Shown: piece after piece, positions 10,481 through 23,300 of the stretch
How the letters are laid out: each line of letters begins with the position of its first letter
How positions within the stretch are numbered: the first letter of the stretch is position 1
Source: Atherix ibis
Taxonomy: Eukaryota > Arthropoda > Insecta > Diptera > Athericidae
DNA: 64,000 bases
Reading direction: 5' to 3'
Assembly: GCA_958298945.1 (NCBI GenBank)
Contig: OY282608.1
Span: forward strand, 63,402,951 to 63,466,950
Notes under the pieces: generated by a model
Told to the model about the DNA's origin: nothing
Database searches by the model: none
What the model saw: the letters and a program-made list of their open reading frames with translations, nothing else
Program-made: the position numbers and the translations under genes

Positions 10481-13400
10481 TTGGTTAGTTCGTTTGTTGG
10501 TTTGTTAGCTTGTTGGTTTGTTGGCTTGTTGGTTTGTTGGTTTGTTGGTTTGTTGGTTTGTTGGTTTGTTGGTTTGTTGGTTTTTTGGTTTGTTGGTTTG
10601 TTGGTTTGTTGGCTTGTTGGTTTGTTGGTTTGTTGGCTTGTTGGCTTGTTGGCTTGTTGGTTTGTTGGTTTGTTGGCTTGTTGGTTACTTAGTTTGTTGG
10701 TTTGTTGGTTTGTTGGTTTGTTGGTTTGTTGGTTTGTTGGTTTGTTGGTTTGTTGGCTTGTTGGCTTATTGGTTTGTTGGCTTATTGGTTTGTTGGTTAG
10801 TTCGTTTGTTGGTTTGTTAGTTTGTTGGTTTGTTGGCTTGTTGGCTTGTTGGTTTGTTGGTTTTTTGGTTTGTTGGTTTGTTGGTTTGTTGGTTTGTTGA
10901 TTTATTTGTTTGTTGGTTTGTTGGCTTGTTGGTTTGTTGGTTTGTTGGTTTGTTGGTTTGTTGGCTTGTTGGCTTGTTGGTTTGTTGGTTTGTTGGTTTT
11001 TTGGTTTCTTGGTTTGTTGGTTTGTTGGTTTGTTGGTTTGTTGGTTTGTTTGTTTGTTGGTTTGTTGGCTTGTTGGTTTGTTAGTTTGTTGGCTTGTTGG
11101 CTTGTTGGTTTGTTGGTTTGTTGGTTTGTTGGTTTTTTTGTTTGTTGATTTGTTGGCTTGTTGTCTTGTTGGCTTGTTGGTTTTTTGGCTTGTTGGTTTG
11201 TTAGTTTGTTGGCTTTTTGGTTACTTGGTTTGTTGGTTTGTTGGTTTATTGGTTTTTTGGTTTGTTGGTTTGTTGGCGTGTTGGTTTGTTGGTTTGTTGG
11301 TTTGTTAGTTTGTTGACTTTTTGGTTACTTGGTTTGTTGGTTTGTTGGTTTGTTGGCTTGTTGGTTTTTTGGCTTGTTGGTTTGTTGGTTTGTTGGTTTG
11401 TTGGTTTGTTGGCTTGTTGGTTTGTTGGTTTGTTGGCTTGTTGGCTTGTTGGTTTGTTGGTTTCTTGGCTTGTTGGTTACTTAGTTTGTTGGTTTGTTGG
11501 TTTGTTGGCTTGTTGGCTTATTGGCTAGTTGGTTAGTTCGTTTGTTGGTTTGTTAGCTTGTTGGTTTGTTGGCTTGTTGGTTTGTTGGTTTGTTGGTTTG
11601 TTGGTTTGTTGGTTTGTTGGCTTGTTGGTTTGTTGGTTTGTTGGCTTGTTGGCTTGTTGGCTTGTTGGTTTGTTGGTTTGTTGGCTTGTTGGCTACTTAG
11701 TTTGTTAGTTTGTTGGTTTGTTGGTTTGTTGGTTTGCTGGTTTGTTGGCTTGTTGGCTTACTGGTTTGTCGGCTTATTGGTTTGTTGGTTAGTTCGTTTG
11801 TTGGTTTGTTAGTTTGTTGGTTTGTTGGCTTGTTGGCTTGTTGGTTTGTTGGTTTTTTGGTTTGTTGGTTTGTTGGTTTGTTGATTTATTTGTTTGTTGG
11901 TTTGTTGGCTTGTTGGTTTGTTGGTTTGTTGGTTTGTTGGTTTGTTGGCTGGTTGGCTTGTTGGTTTGTTGGTTTGTTGGTTTTTTGGTTTCTTGGTTTG
12001 TTGGTTTCTTGGTTTGTTAGTTTCTTGGTTTGTTTGTTTGTTGGTTTGTTGGCTTGTTGGTTTGTTGGTTTGTTGGCTTGTTGGCTTGTTGGTTTGTTGG
12101 TTTGTTGGTTTGTTGGTTTTTTTGTTTGTTGATTTGTTGGCTTGTTGTCTTGTTGGCTTGTTGGTTTTTTGGCTTGTTGGTTTGTTAGTTTGTTGGCTTT
12201 TTGGTTACTTGGTTTGTTGGTTTGTTGGTTTGTTGGTTTTTTGGTTTGTTGGTTTGTTGGCGTGTTGGTTTGTTGGTTTGTTGGTTTGTTGGCTTGATGG
12301 TTTTTGGTTTGTTGGCTTGTTGGCTTGTTGGTTTGTTGGTTTGTTGGCTTGTTGGTTTGTTGGTTTGTTGGCTTGTTGGCTTGTTGCTTTGTTAGTTTGT
12401 TGGTTTGTTGGCTTGTTGGCTTGTTGGTTTGTTAGTTTGTGGGCTTTTTGGTTATTTAATTTGTTGGTTTGTTGGCTTGTTGGTTTGTTGGCTTGTTGGT
12501 TTGTTGGTTTGTTGGTTTGTTGGCTTGTTGGCTTGCTGGTTTGTTGGTTTGTTGGTTTGTTGGTTTGTTGGTTTGTTGGTTTTTTGGTTTGTTGGTTTAT
12601 TTGATTGTTGGTTTGTTGGCTTGTTGGTTTGTTGGTTTGTTGGTTTGTTGGCTTGTTGGTTTGTTGGTTTGTTGGCTTGTTGGCTTGTTGGTTTGTTGGT
12701 TTGTTGGCTTGTTGGCTTGTTGGTTTGTTGGTTTGTTGGTTTTTTGGTTTCTTGGTTTGTTGGTTTGTTGGTTTGTTGGTTTGTTGGTTTGTTGGTTTAT
12801 TTGTTTGTTGGTTTGTTGGCTTGTTGGTTTGTTGGTTTTTTGGTTTGTTGGCTTGTTGGTTTGTTGGTTTGTTGGCTTGTTGGCTTGTTGCTTTGTTGTT
12901 TCGTTGGTTTGTGGGCTTGTTGGCTTGTTGGTTTGTTAGTTTATTGGCTTTTTGGTTACTTGGTTTGTTGGTTTGTTGGCTTGTTGGTTTGTTGGTTTGT
13001 TGGTTTATTGGCTTATTGGTTTGTTGGTTTGTTGGCTTGTTGGCTTGTTGATTTGTTGGTTTGTTGGCTTGTTGGCTTGTTGGTTTGTTGGTTTGTTGGT
13101 TTGTTGGTTGGTTGACTTGTTGGTTTGTTGGTTTGTTGGCTTGTTGGCTTGTTGCTTTGTTAGTTTGTTGGTTTGTTGGCTTGTTGGCTTGTTGGTTTGT
13201 TAGTTTGTTGGCTTTTTGGTTACTTAGTTTGTTGGTTTGTTGGCTTGTTGGTTTGTTGGCTTGTTGGTTTGTTGATTTGTTGGTTTTTTGGCTTGTTGGC
13301 TTGCTGGTTTGTTGGTTTGTTGGTTTGTTGGTTTGTTGGTTTGTTGGTTTTTTGGTTTGTTGGTTTTTTGGTTTGTTGGTTTATTTGTTTGTTGGTTTGT

Positions 13401-14359
13401 TGGCTTGTTGGTTTGTTGGTTTGTTGGTTTGTTGGCTTGTTGGTTTGTTGGTTTGTTGGCTTGTTGGCTTGTTGTTTTGTTGGTTTGTTGGCTTGTTGGC
13501 TTGTTGGTTTGTTGGTTTGTTGGTTTTTTGGTTTGTTGGTTTGTTGGTTTGTTGGTTTGTTGGTTTGTTGGTTTGTTGGTTTATTTGTTTGTTGGTTTGT
13601 TGGCTTGTTGGTTTGTTGGTTTGTTGGTTTTTTGGCTTGTTGGTTTGTTGGTTTGTTGGCTTGTTGGCTTGTTGCTTTGTTGGTTTGTTGGTTTGTGGGC
13701 TTGTTGGCTTGTTGGTTTGTTAGTTTATTGGCTTTTTGGTTACTTGGTTTATTGGTTTGTTGGTTTGTTGGCTTGTTGGTTTGTTGGTTTGTTGGTTTGT
13801 TGGCTTGTTGGTTTGTTGGTTTGTTGGTTTGTTGGCTTGTTGGTTTGTTGGTTTGTTGGCTTGTTGATTTGTTGGCTTGTTGGTTACTTGGTTTGTTGGT
13901 TTGTTGGTTTGTTGGCTTGTTGGTTTGTTGGCTTGTTGGTTTGTTGGTTTTTTGGTTTGTTGGCGTGTTGGCTTGTTGGTTTGTTGGTTTGTTGGTTTGT
14001 TGGTTTGTTGGTTTGTTGGTTTGTTGGTTTGTTGGTTTTTTGGTTTGTTGGTTTATTTGTTTGTTGGTTTGTTGGCTTGTTGGTTTGTTGATTTGTTGGC
14101 TTGTTGGCTTGTTGGTTTGTTAGTTTGTTGGCTTTTTGGTTACTTGGTTTGTTGGTTTGTTGGTTTGTTGGCTTGTTGGTTTGTTGGCTTGTTGGTTTGT
14201 TGGTTTGTTGGTTTGTTGGCTTGTTGGTTTGTTGGTTTGTTGGCTTGTTGGCTTGTTGGTTTGTTGGTGTGTTGGCTTGTTGGTTACTTAGTTTGTTGGT
14301 TTGTTGGTTTGTTGGTTTGTTGGTTTGTTGGTTTGTTGGCTTGTTGGTTTTTTGGCTAG
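10481..14359. repeat. Domain A HOR copy A3 (about 3.9 kb)
   Basis: Length 3,879 bp, which is 485 octamers minus one, with the -1 slip at 12301-12305. The landmark order matches A2: paired GTTCGTTTG sites near 10488/10802 and 11537/11794, T-runs near 11135 and 12119, GATGGTTTTTGG at 12295, GTTTCGTTGG at 12896-12906, and GGCGTGTTGG near 13963. Small differences from A2 include GGTTATTTAATTTG in place of GGTTACTTAATTTG near 12450. Confidence 0.88.
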
Positions 14360-15669
14360 TTGGATAGTTCATTTGTTGGTTTGTTAGCTTGTTGGTTTGT
14401 TGGCTTGTTGGTTTGTTGGTTTGTTGGTTTGTTGGTTTGTTGGTTTGTTGGTTTGTTGGTTTGTTGGTTTTTTGGTTTGTTGGTTTGTTGGTTTGTTGGC
14501 TTGTTGGTTTGTTGGTTTGTTGGCTTGTTGGCTTGTTGGCTTGTTGGTTTGTTGGTTTGTTGGCTTGTTGGTTACTTAGTTTGTTGGTTTGTTGGTTTGT
14601 TGGTTTGTTGGTTTGTTGGTTTGTTGGCTTGTTGGCTTATTGGTTTGTTGGCTTATTGGTTTGTTGGTTAGTTCGTTTGTTGGTTTGTTAGTATGTTGGT
14701 TTGTTGGCTTGTTGGCTTGTTGGTTTGTTGGTTTTTTGGTTTGTTGGTTTGTTGGTTTGTTGGTTTGTTGATTTATTTGTTTGTTGGTTTGTTGGCTTGT
14801 TGGTTTGTTGGTTTGTTGGTTTGTTGGTTTGTTGGCTTGTTGGTTTGTTGGTTTGTTGGTTTGTTGGTTTTTTGGTTTCTTGGTTTGTTGGTTTGTTGGT
14901 TTGTTGGTTTGTTGGTTTGTTTGTTTGTTGGTTTGTTGGCTTGTTGGTTTGTTGGTTTGTTGGCTTGTTGGCTTGTTGGTTTGTTGGTTTGTTGGTTTGT
15001 TGGTTTTTTTGTTTCTTGATTTGTTGGCTTGTTGTCTTGTTGGCTTGTTGGTTTTTTGGCTTGTTGGTTTGTTAGTTTGTTGGCTTTTTGGTTACTTGGT
15101 TTGTTGGTTTGTTGGTTTGTTGGTTTTTTGGTTTGTTGGTTTGTTGGCGTGTTGGTTTGTTGGTTTGTTGGTTTGTTGGTTTGTTGGCTTGATGGTTTTT
15201 GGTTTGTTGGCTTATTGGCTTGTTGGTTTGTTGGTTTGTTGGCTTGTTGGTTTGTTGGTTTGTTGGCTTGTTGGCTTGTTGCTTTGTTACTTTGTTGGTT
15301 TGTTGGCTTGTTGGCTTGTTGTTTTGTTAGTTTGTTGGCTTTTTGGTTACTTAATTTGTTGGTTTGTTGGTTTGTTGGCTTGTTGGTTTGTTGGCTTGTT
15401 GGTTTGTTGGTTTGTTGGTTTGTTGGCTTGTTGGCTTGCTGGATTGTTGGTTTGTTGGTTTGTTGGTTTGTTGGTTTGTTGGTTTTTTGGTTTGTTGGTT
15501 TATTTGTTTGTTGGTTTGTTGGCTTGTTGGTTTGTTGGTTTGTTGGTTTGTTGGCTTGTTGGTTTGTTGGTTTGTTGGCTTGTTGGCTTGTTGGTTTGTT
15601 GGTTTGTTGGCTTGTTGGCTTGTTGGTTTGTTGGTTTGTTGGTTTTTTGGTTTCTTGGTTTGTTGGTTT

Positions 15670-17494
15670 GTTGGTTTGTTGGTTTGTTGGTTTGTTGGTT
15701 TATTTGTTTGTTGGTTTGTTGGCTTGTTGGTTTGTTGGTTTGTTGGTTTGTTGGTTTGTTGGCTTGTTGGTTTGTTGGTTTGTTGGCTTGTTGGCTTGTT
15801 GCTTTGTTGTTTTGTTGGTTTGTGGGCTTGTTGGCTTGTTGGTTTGTTAGTTTATTGGCTTTTTGGTTACTTGGTTTGTTGGTTTGTTGGTTTGTTGGTT
15901 TATTGGCTTGTTGGTTCGTTGGTTTGTTGGCTTGTTGGCTTGTTGGTTTGTTGGTTTGTTGGCTTGTTGGCTTGTTGGTTTGTTGGTTTGTTGGTTTGTT
16001 GGTTGGTTGACTTGTTGGTTTGTTGGTTTGTTGGCTTGTTGGCTTGTTGCTTTGTTAGTTTGTTGGTTTGTTGGCTTGTTGGCTTGTTGGTTTGTTAGTT
16101 TGTTGGCTTTTTGGTTACTTAGTTTGTTGGTTTGTTGGTTTGTTGGTTTGTTGGTTTGTTGGTTTTTTGGTTTGTTGGTTTGTTGGTTTGTTGGTTTGTT
16201 GGTTTGTTGGTTTGTTTGTTTATTTGTTTGTTGGTTTGTTGGCTTGTTGGTTTGTTGGTTTGTTGGTTTTTTGGCTTGTTGGTTTGTTGGTTTGTTGGCT
16301 TGTTGGCTTGTTGGTTTGTTGGTTTGTTGGCTTGTTGGCTTGTTGGTTTGTTGGTTTGTTGGTTTTTTGGTTTCTTGGTTTGTTGGTTTGTTGGTTTGTT
16401 GGTTTGTTGGTTTGTTGGTTTATTTGTTTGTTGGTTTGTTGGCTTGTTGGTTTGTTGGTTTGTTGGTTTGTTGGTTTGTTGGTTTGTTGGCTTGTTGGTT
16501 TGTTGGTTTGTTGGCTTGTTGGCTTGTTGCTTTGTTAGTTTGTTGGTTTGTTGGCTTGTTGGCTTGTTGGTTTGTTAGTTTGTGGGCTTTTTGGTTACTT
16601 AATTTGTTGGTTTGTTGGTTTGTTGGCTTGTTGGTTTGTTGGCTTGTTGGTTTGTTGGTTTGTTGGTTTGTTGGCTTGTTGGCTTGCTGGTTTGTTGGTT
16701 TGTTGGTTTGTTGGTTTGTTGGTTTGTTGGTTTTTTAGTTTGTTGGTTTATTTGTTTGTTGGTTTGTTGGCTTGTTGGTTTGTTGGTTTGTTGGTTTGTT
16801 GGCTTGTTGGTTTGTTGGTTTGTTGGCTTGTTGGCTTGTTGGTTTGTTGGTTTGTTGGCTTGTTGGCTTGTTGGTTTGTTGGTTTGTTGGTTTTTTGGTT
16901 TCTTGGTTTGTTGGTTTGTTGGTTTGTTGGTTTGTTGGTTTGTTGGTTTATTTGTTTGTTGGTTTGTTGGCTTGTTGGTTTGTTGGTTTTTTGGTTTGTT
17001 GGCTTGTTGGTTTGTTGGTTTGTTGGCTTGTTGGCTTGTTGCTTTGTTGTTTCGTTGGTTTGTGGGCTTGTTGGCTTGTTGGTTTGTTAGTTTATTGGCT
17101 TTTTGGTTACTTGGTTTGTTGGTTTGTTGGCTTGTTGGTTTGTTGGTTTGTTGGTTTATTGGCTTGTTGGTTTGTTGGTTTGTTGGCTTGTTGGCTTGTT
17201 GGTTTGTTGGTTTGTTGGCTTGTTGGCTTGTTGGTTTGTTGGTTTGTTGGTTTGTTGGTTGGTTGACTTGTTGGTTTGTTGGTTTGTTGGCTTGTTGGCT
17301 TGTTGCTTTGTTAGTTTGTTGGTTTGTTGGCTTGTTGGCTTGTTGGTTTGTTAGTTTGTTGGCTTTTTGGTTACTTAGTTTGTTGGTTTGTTGGCTTGTT
17401 GGTTTGTTGGCTTGTTGGTTTGTTGATTTGTTGGTTTTTTGGCGTCTTAGTTTGCTGGTTTGTTGGTTTGTTGGTTTGTTGGTTTGTTGGTTTT
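15670..17494. repeat. 1,824-bp tandem duplication, unit 1
   Basis: Landmarks in this segment recur exactly 1,824 bp later: 15863 at 17687, 16068 at 17892, 16548 at 18372, 17103 at 18927. The length is 228 octamers with no internal slip. The edges are approximate because all neighbouring sequence is the same satellite; the left edge is where the two alignments stop sharing variant octamers. Confidence 0.85.
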
Positions 17495-19330
17495 TTGGTT
17501 TGTTGGTTTGTTGGTTTGTTGGTTTATTTGTTTGTTGGTTTGTTGGCTTGTTGGTTTGTTGGTTTGTTGGTTTGTTGGTTTGTTGGCTTGTTGGTTTGTT
17601 GGTTTGTTGGCTTGTTGGCTTGTTGCTTTGTTGTTTTGTTGGTTTGTGGGCTTGTTGGCTTGTTGGTTTGTTAGTTTATTGGCTTTTTGGTTACTTGGTT
17701 TGTTGGTTTGTTGGTTTGTTGGTTTATTGGCTTGTTGGTTCGTTGGTTTGTTGGCTTGTTGGCTTGTTGGTTTGTTGGTTTGTTGGCTTGTTGGCTTGTT
17801 GGTTTGTTGGTTTGTTGGTTTGTTGGTTGGTTGACTTGTTGGTTTGTTGGTTTGTTGGCTTGTTGGCTTGTTGCTTTGTTAGTTTGTTGGTTTGTTGGCT
17901 TGTTGGCTTGTTGGTTTGTTAGTTTGTTGGCTTTTTGGTTACTTAGTTTGTTGGTTTGTTGGTTTGTTGGTTTGTTGGTTTGTTGGTTTTTTGGTTTGTT
18001 GGTTTGTTGGTTTGTTGGTTTGTTGGTTTGTTGGTTTGTTTGTTTATTTGTTTGTTGGTTTGTTGGCTTGTTGGTTTGTTGGTTTGTTGGCTTTTTGGCT
18101 TGTTGGTTTGTTGGTTTGTTGGCTTGTTGGCTTGTTGGTTTGTTGGTTTGTTGGCTTGTTGGCTTGTTGGTTTGTTGGTTTGTTGGTTTTTTGGTTTCTT
18201 GGTTTGTTGGTTTGTTGGTTTGTTGGTTTGTTGGTTTGTTGGTTTATTTGTTTGTTGGTTTGTTGGCTTGTTGGTTTGTTGGTTTGTTGGTTTGTTGGTT
18301 TGTTGGTTTGTTGGCTTGTTGGTTTGTTGGTTTGTTGGCTTGTTGGCTTGTTGCTTTGTTAGTTTGTTGGTTTGTTGGCTTGTTGGCTTGTTGGTTTGTT
18401 AGTTTGTGGGCTTTTTGGTTACTTAATTTGTTGGTTTGTTGGTTTGTTGGCTTGTTGGTTGGTTGGCTTGTTGGTTTGTTGGTTTGTTGGTTTGTTGGCT
18501 TGTTGGCTTGCTGGTTTGTTGGTTTGTTGGTTTGTTGGTTTGTTGGTTTGTTGGTTTTTTAGTTTGTTGGTTTATTTGTTTGTTGGTTTGTTGGCTTGTT
18601 GGTTTGTTGGTTTGTTGGTTTGTTGGCTTGTTGGTTTGTTGGTTTGTTGGCTTGTTGGCTTGTTGGTTTGTTGGTTTGTTGGCTTGTTGGCTTGTTGGTT
18701 TGTTGGTTTGTTGGTTTTTTGGTTTCTTGGTTTGTTGGTTTGTTGGTTTGTTGGTTTGTTGGTTTGTTGGTTTATTTGTTTGTTGGTTTGTTGGCTTGTT
18801 GGTTTGTTGGTTTTTTGGTTTGTTGGCTTGTTGGTTTGTTGGTTTGTTGGCTTGTTGGCTTGTTGCTTTGTTGTTTCGTTGGTTTGTGGGCTTGTTGGCT
18901 TGTTGGTTTGTTAGTTTATTGGCTTTTTGGTTATTTGGTTTGTTGGTTTGTTGGCTTGTTGGTTTGTTGGTTTGTTGGTTTATTGGCTTGTTGGTTTGTT
19001 GGTTTGTTGGCTTGTTGGCTTGTTGGTTTGTTGGTTTGTTGGCTTGTTGGCTTGTTGGTTTGTTGGTTTGTTGGTTTGTTGGTTGGTTGACTTGTTGGTT
19101 TGTTGGTTTGTTGGCTTGTTGGCTTGTTGCTTTGTTAGTTTGTTGGTTTGTTGGCTTGTTGGCTTGTTGGTTTGTTAGTTTGTTGGCTTTTTGGTTACTT
19201 AGTTTGTTGGTTTGTTGGCTTGTTGGTTTGTTGGCTTGTTGGTTTGTTGATTTGTTGGTTTTTTGGCGTCTTAGTTTGCTGGTTTGTTGGTTTGTTGGTT
19301 TGTTGGTTTGTTGGTTTTTTGGTTTGTTGG
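17495..19330. repeat. 1,824-bp tandem duplication, unit 2
   Basis: Near-identical second copy. The few differences I can see include GGCTTTTTGGCTTG near 18090 against GGTTTTTTGGCTTG near 16266, a GGTTGGTTGG change near 18456, and TTATTTGG near 18932 in place of TTACTTGG. So few differences over 1.8 kb imply a recent event compared with the divergence between HOR copies. Confidence 0.83.
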
Positions 19331-20366
19331 TTTTTTGGTTTGTTGGTTTATTTGTTTGTTGGTTTGTTGGCTTTTTGGTTTGTTGGTTTGTTGGTTTGTT
19401 GGTTTGTTGGTTTATTTGTTTGTTGGTTTGTTGGCTTGTTGGTTTGTTGGTTTGTTGGTTTGTTGGCTTGTTGGTTTGTTGGTTTGTTGGCTTGTTGGCT
19501 TGTTGTTTTGTTGGTTTGTTGGCTTGTTGGCTTGTTGGTTTGTTGGTTTGTTGGTTTTTTGGTTTGTTGGTTTGTTGGTTTGTTGGTTTGTTGGTTTGTT
19601 GGTTTGTTGGTTTATTTGTTTGTTGGTTTGTTGGCTTGTTGGTTTGTTGGTTTGTTGGTTTTTTGGCTTGTTGGTTTGTTGGTTTGTTGGCTTGTTGGCT
19701 TGTTGCTTTGTTGGTTTGTTGGTTTGTGGTCTTGTTGGCTTGTTGGTTTGTTAGTTTATTGGCTTTTTGGTTACTTGGTTTATTGGTTTGTTGGTTTGTT
19801 GGCTTGTTGGTTTGTTGGTTTGTTGGTTTGTTGGCTTGTTGGTTTGTTGGTTTGTTGGTTTGTTGGCTTGTTGGTTTGTTGGTTTGTTGGCTTGTTGATT
19901 TGTTGGCTTGTTGGTTACTTGGTTTGTTGGTTTGTTGGTTTGTTGGCTTGTTGGTTTGTTGGCTTGTTGGTTTGTTGGTTTGTTGGTTTGTTGGCGTGTT
20001 GGCTTGTTGGTTTGTTGGTTTGTTGGTTTGTTGGTTTGTTGGTTTGTTGGTTTTTTGGTTTGTTAGTTTATTTGTTTGTTGGTTTGTTGGCTTGTTGGTT
20101 TGTTGATTTGTTGGCTTGTTGGCTTGTTAGTTTGTTAGTTTGTTGACTTTTTGGTTACTTGGTTTGTTGGTTTGTTGGTTTGTTGGCTTGTTGGTTTGTT
20201 GGCTTGTTGGTTTGTTGGTTTGTTGGTTTGTTGGCTTGTTGGTTTGTTGGTTTGTTGGCTTGTTGGTTTGTTGGTTTGTTGGTTTGTTGGCTTGTTGGTT
20301 ACTTAGTTTGTTGGTTTGTTGGTTTGTTGGTTTGTTGGTTTGTTGGCTTGTTGGCTTATTGGCTAG

Positions 20367-23300
20367 TTGGTTAGTTCGTTTGTTGGTTTGTTAGCTTGTT
20401 GGTTTGTTGGCTTGTTGGTTTGTTGGTTTGTTGGTTTGTTGGTTTGTTGGTTTGTTGGTTTGTTCGTTTTTTGGTTTGTTGGTTTGTTGGTTTGTTGGCT
20501 TGTTGGTTTGTTGGTTTGTTGGATTGTTGGCTTGTTGGCTTGTTGGTTTGTTAGTTTGTTGGCTTGTTGGTTACTTAGTTTGTTGGTTTGTTGGTTTGTT
20601 GGTTTGTTGGTTTGTTGGTTTGCTGGCTTGTTGGCTTATTGGTTTGTTGGCTTATTGGTTTGTTGGTTAGTTCGTTTGTTGGTTTGTTAGTTTGTTGGTT
20701 TGTTGGCTTGTTGGCTTGTTGGTTTGTTGGTTTGTTGGTTTGTTGGTTTGTTGGCTTGTTGGCTTGTTGGTTTGTTGGTTTGTTGGTTTTTTGGTTTCTT
20801 GGTTTGTTGGTTTGTTGGTTTGTTGGTTTGTTGGTTTGTTTGTTTGTTGGTTTGTTGGCTTGTTGGTTTGTTAGTTTGTTGGCTTGTTGGCTTGTTGGTT
20901 TGTTGGTTTGTTGGTTTGTTGGTTTTTTTGTTTGTTGATTTGTTGGCTTGTTGTCTTGTTGGCTTGTTGGTTTTTTGGCTTGTTGGTTTGTTAGTTTGTT
21001 GGCTTTTTGGTTACTTGGTTTGTTGGTTTGTTGGTTTGTTGGTTTTTTGGTTTGTTGGTTTGTTGGCGTGTTGGTTTGTTGGTTTGTTAGCTTGTTGGTT
21101 TGTTGGCTTGTTGGTTTGTTGGTTTGTTGGTTTGTTGGTTTGTTGGCTTGTTGGTTTGTTGGTTTGTTGGCTTGTTGGCTTGTTGGTTTGTTGGTTTATT
21201 GGCTTGTTGGTTACTTAGTTTGTTGGTTTGTTGGTTTGTTGGTTTGTTGGTTTGTTGGCTTGTTGGCTTATTGGCTAGTTGGTTAGTTCGTTTGTTGGTT
21301 TGTTAGCTTGTTGGTTTGTTGGCTTGTTGGTTTGTTGGTTTGTTGGTTTGTTGGCTTGTTGGTTTGTTGGTTTGTTGGCTTGTTGGCTTGTTGGCTTGTT
21401 GGTTTGTTGGTTTGTTGGCTTGTTGGTTACTTAGTTTGTTGGTTTGTTGGTTTGTTGGTTTGTTGGTTTGTTGGTTTGTTGGCTTGTTGGCTTACTGGTT
21501 TGTCGGCTTATTGGTTTGTTGGTTAGTTCGTTTGTTGGTTTGTTAGTTTGTTGGTTTGTTGGCTTGTTGGCTTGTTGGTTTGTTGGTTTTTTGGTTTGTT
21601 GGTTTGTTGGTTTGTTGATTTATATGTTTGTTGGTTTGTTGGCTTGTTGGTTTGTTGGTTTGTTGGTTTGTTGGTTTGTTGGCTTGTTGGCTTGTTGGTT
21701 TGTTGGTTTGTTGGTTTTTTGGTTTCTTGGTTTGTTGGTTTGTTGGTTTGTTGGTTTGTTGGTTTGTTTGTTTGTTGGTTTGTTGGCTTGTTGGTTTGTT
21801 GGTTTGTTGGCTTGTTGGCTTGTTGGTTTGTTGGTTTGTTGGTTTGTTGGTTTTTTTGTTTGTTGATTTGTTGGCTTGTTGTCTTGTTGGCTTGTTGGTT
21901 TTTTGGCTTGTTGGTTTGTTAGTTTGTTGGCTTTTTGGTTACTTGGTTTGTTGGTTTGTTGGTTTGTTGGTTTTTTGGTTTGTTGGTTTGTTGGCGTGTT
22001 GGTTTGTTGGTTTGTTGGTTTGTTGGCTTGATGGTTTTTGGTTTGTTGGCTTGTTGGCTTGTTGGTTTGTTGGTTTGTTGGCTTGTTGGTTTGTTGGTTT
22101 GTTGGCTTGTTGGCTTGTTGCTTTGTTAGTTTGTTGGTTTGTTGGCTTGTTGGCTTGTTGGTTTGTTAGTTTGTGGGCTTTTTGGTTACTTAATTTGTTG
22201 GTTTGTTGGTTTGTTGGCTTGTTGGTTTGTTGGCTTGTTGGTTTGTTGGTTTGTTGGTTTGTTGGCTGGTTGGCTTGCTGGTTTGTTGGTTTGTTGGTTT
22301 GTTGGTTTGTTGGTTTGTTGGTTTTTTGGTTTGTTGGTTTATTTGTTTGTTGGTTTGTTGGCTTGTTGGTTTGTTGGTTTGTTGGTTTGTTGGCTTGTTG
22401 GTTTGTTGGTTTGTTGGCTTGTTGGCTTGTTGGTTTGTTGGTTTGTTGGCTTGTTGGCTTGTTGGTTTGTTGGTTTGTTGGTTTTTTGGTTTCTTGGTTT
22501 CTTGGTTTGTTGGTTTGTTGGTTTGTTGGTTTGTTGGTTTATTTGTTTGTTGGTTTGTTGGCTTGTTGGTTTGTTGGTTTTTTGGTTTATTGGCTTGTTG
22601 GTTTGTTGGTTTGTTGGCTTGTTGGCTTGTTGCTTTGTTGTTTCGTTGGTTTGTGGGCTTGTTGGCTTGTTGGTTTGTTAGTTTATTGGCTTTTTGGTTA
22701 CTTGGTTTGTTGGTTTGTTGGCTTGTTAGTTTGTTGGTTTGTTGGTTTATTGGCTTATTGGTTTGTTGGTTTGTTGGCTTGTTGGCTTGTTGGTTTGTTG
22801 GTTTGTTGGCTTGTTGGCTTGTTGGTTTGTTGGTTTGTTGGTTTGTTGGTTGGTTGACTTGTTGGTTTGTTGGTTTGTTGGCTTGTTGGCTTGTTGCTTT
22901 GTTAGTTTGTTGGTTTGTTGGCTTGTTGGCTTGTTGGTTTGTTAGTTTGTTGGCTTTTTGGTTACTTAGTTTGTTGGTTTGTTGGCTTGTTGGTTTGTTG
23001 GCTTGTTGGTTTGTTGATTTGTTGGTTTTTTGGCTTGTTGGCTTGCTGGTTTGTTGTTTTGTTGGTTTGTTGGTTTGTTGGTTTTTTGGTTTGTTGGTTT
23101 TTTGGTTTGTTGGTTTATTTGTTTGTTGGTTTGTTGGCTTGTTGGTTTGTTGGTTTGTTGGTTTGTTGGCTTGTTGGTTTGTTGGTTTGTTGGCTTGTTG
23201 GCTTGTTGTTTTGTTGGTTTGTTGGCTTGTTGGCTTGTTGGTTTGTTGGTTTGTTGGTTTTTTGGTTTGTTGGTTTGTTGGTTTGTTGGTTTGTTGGTTT

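Larger units (their letters stand above)
14360..20366. repeat. Domain A HOR copy A4 (about 6.0 kb, internally duplicated)
   Basis: Length 6,007 bp, which is 751 octamers minus one, with the -1 slip at 15196-15200. The excess over the other copies is accounted for by an internal 1,824-bp (228-octamer) tandem duplication at about 15,670-19,330; without it the unit would be 523 octamers, close to A1. Its boundary landmark is mutated to GGATAGTTCATTTG rather than GGTTAGTTCGTTTG. Confidence 0.85.

Noticed and set aside
13884..14372. Minus strand open frame (162 codons) reading P-T-N-Q-Q-T-N-K, like a low-complexity surface or linker protein
   Set aside because: It is the reverse complement of the same octamer. 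Similar short frames appear wherever a rare CAT on + gives an ATG and no TTA, CTA or TCA intervenes. There is no conserved start, signal peptide or neighbouring domain.
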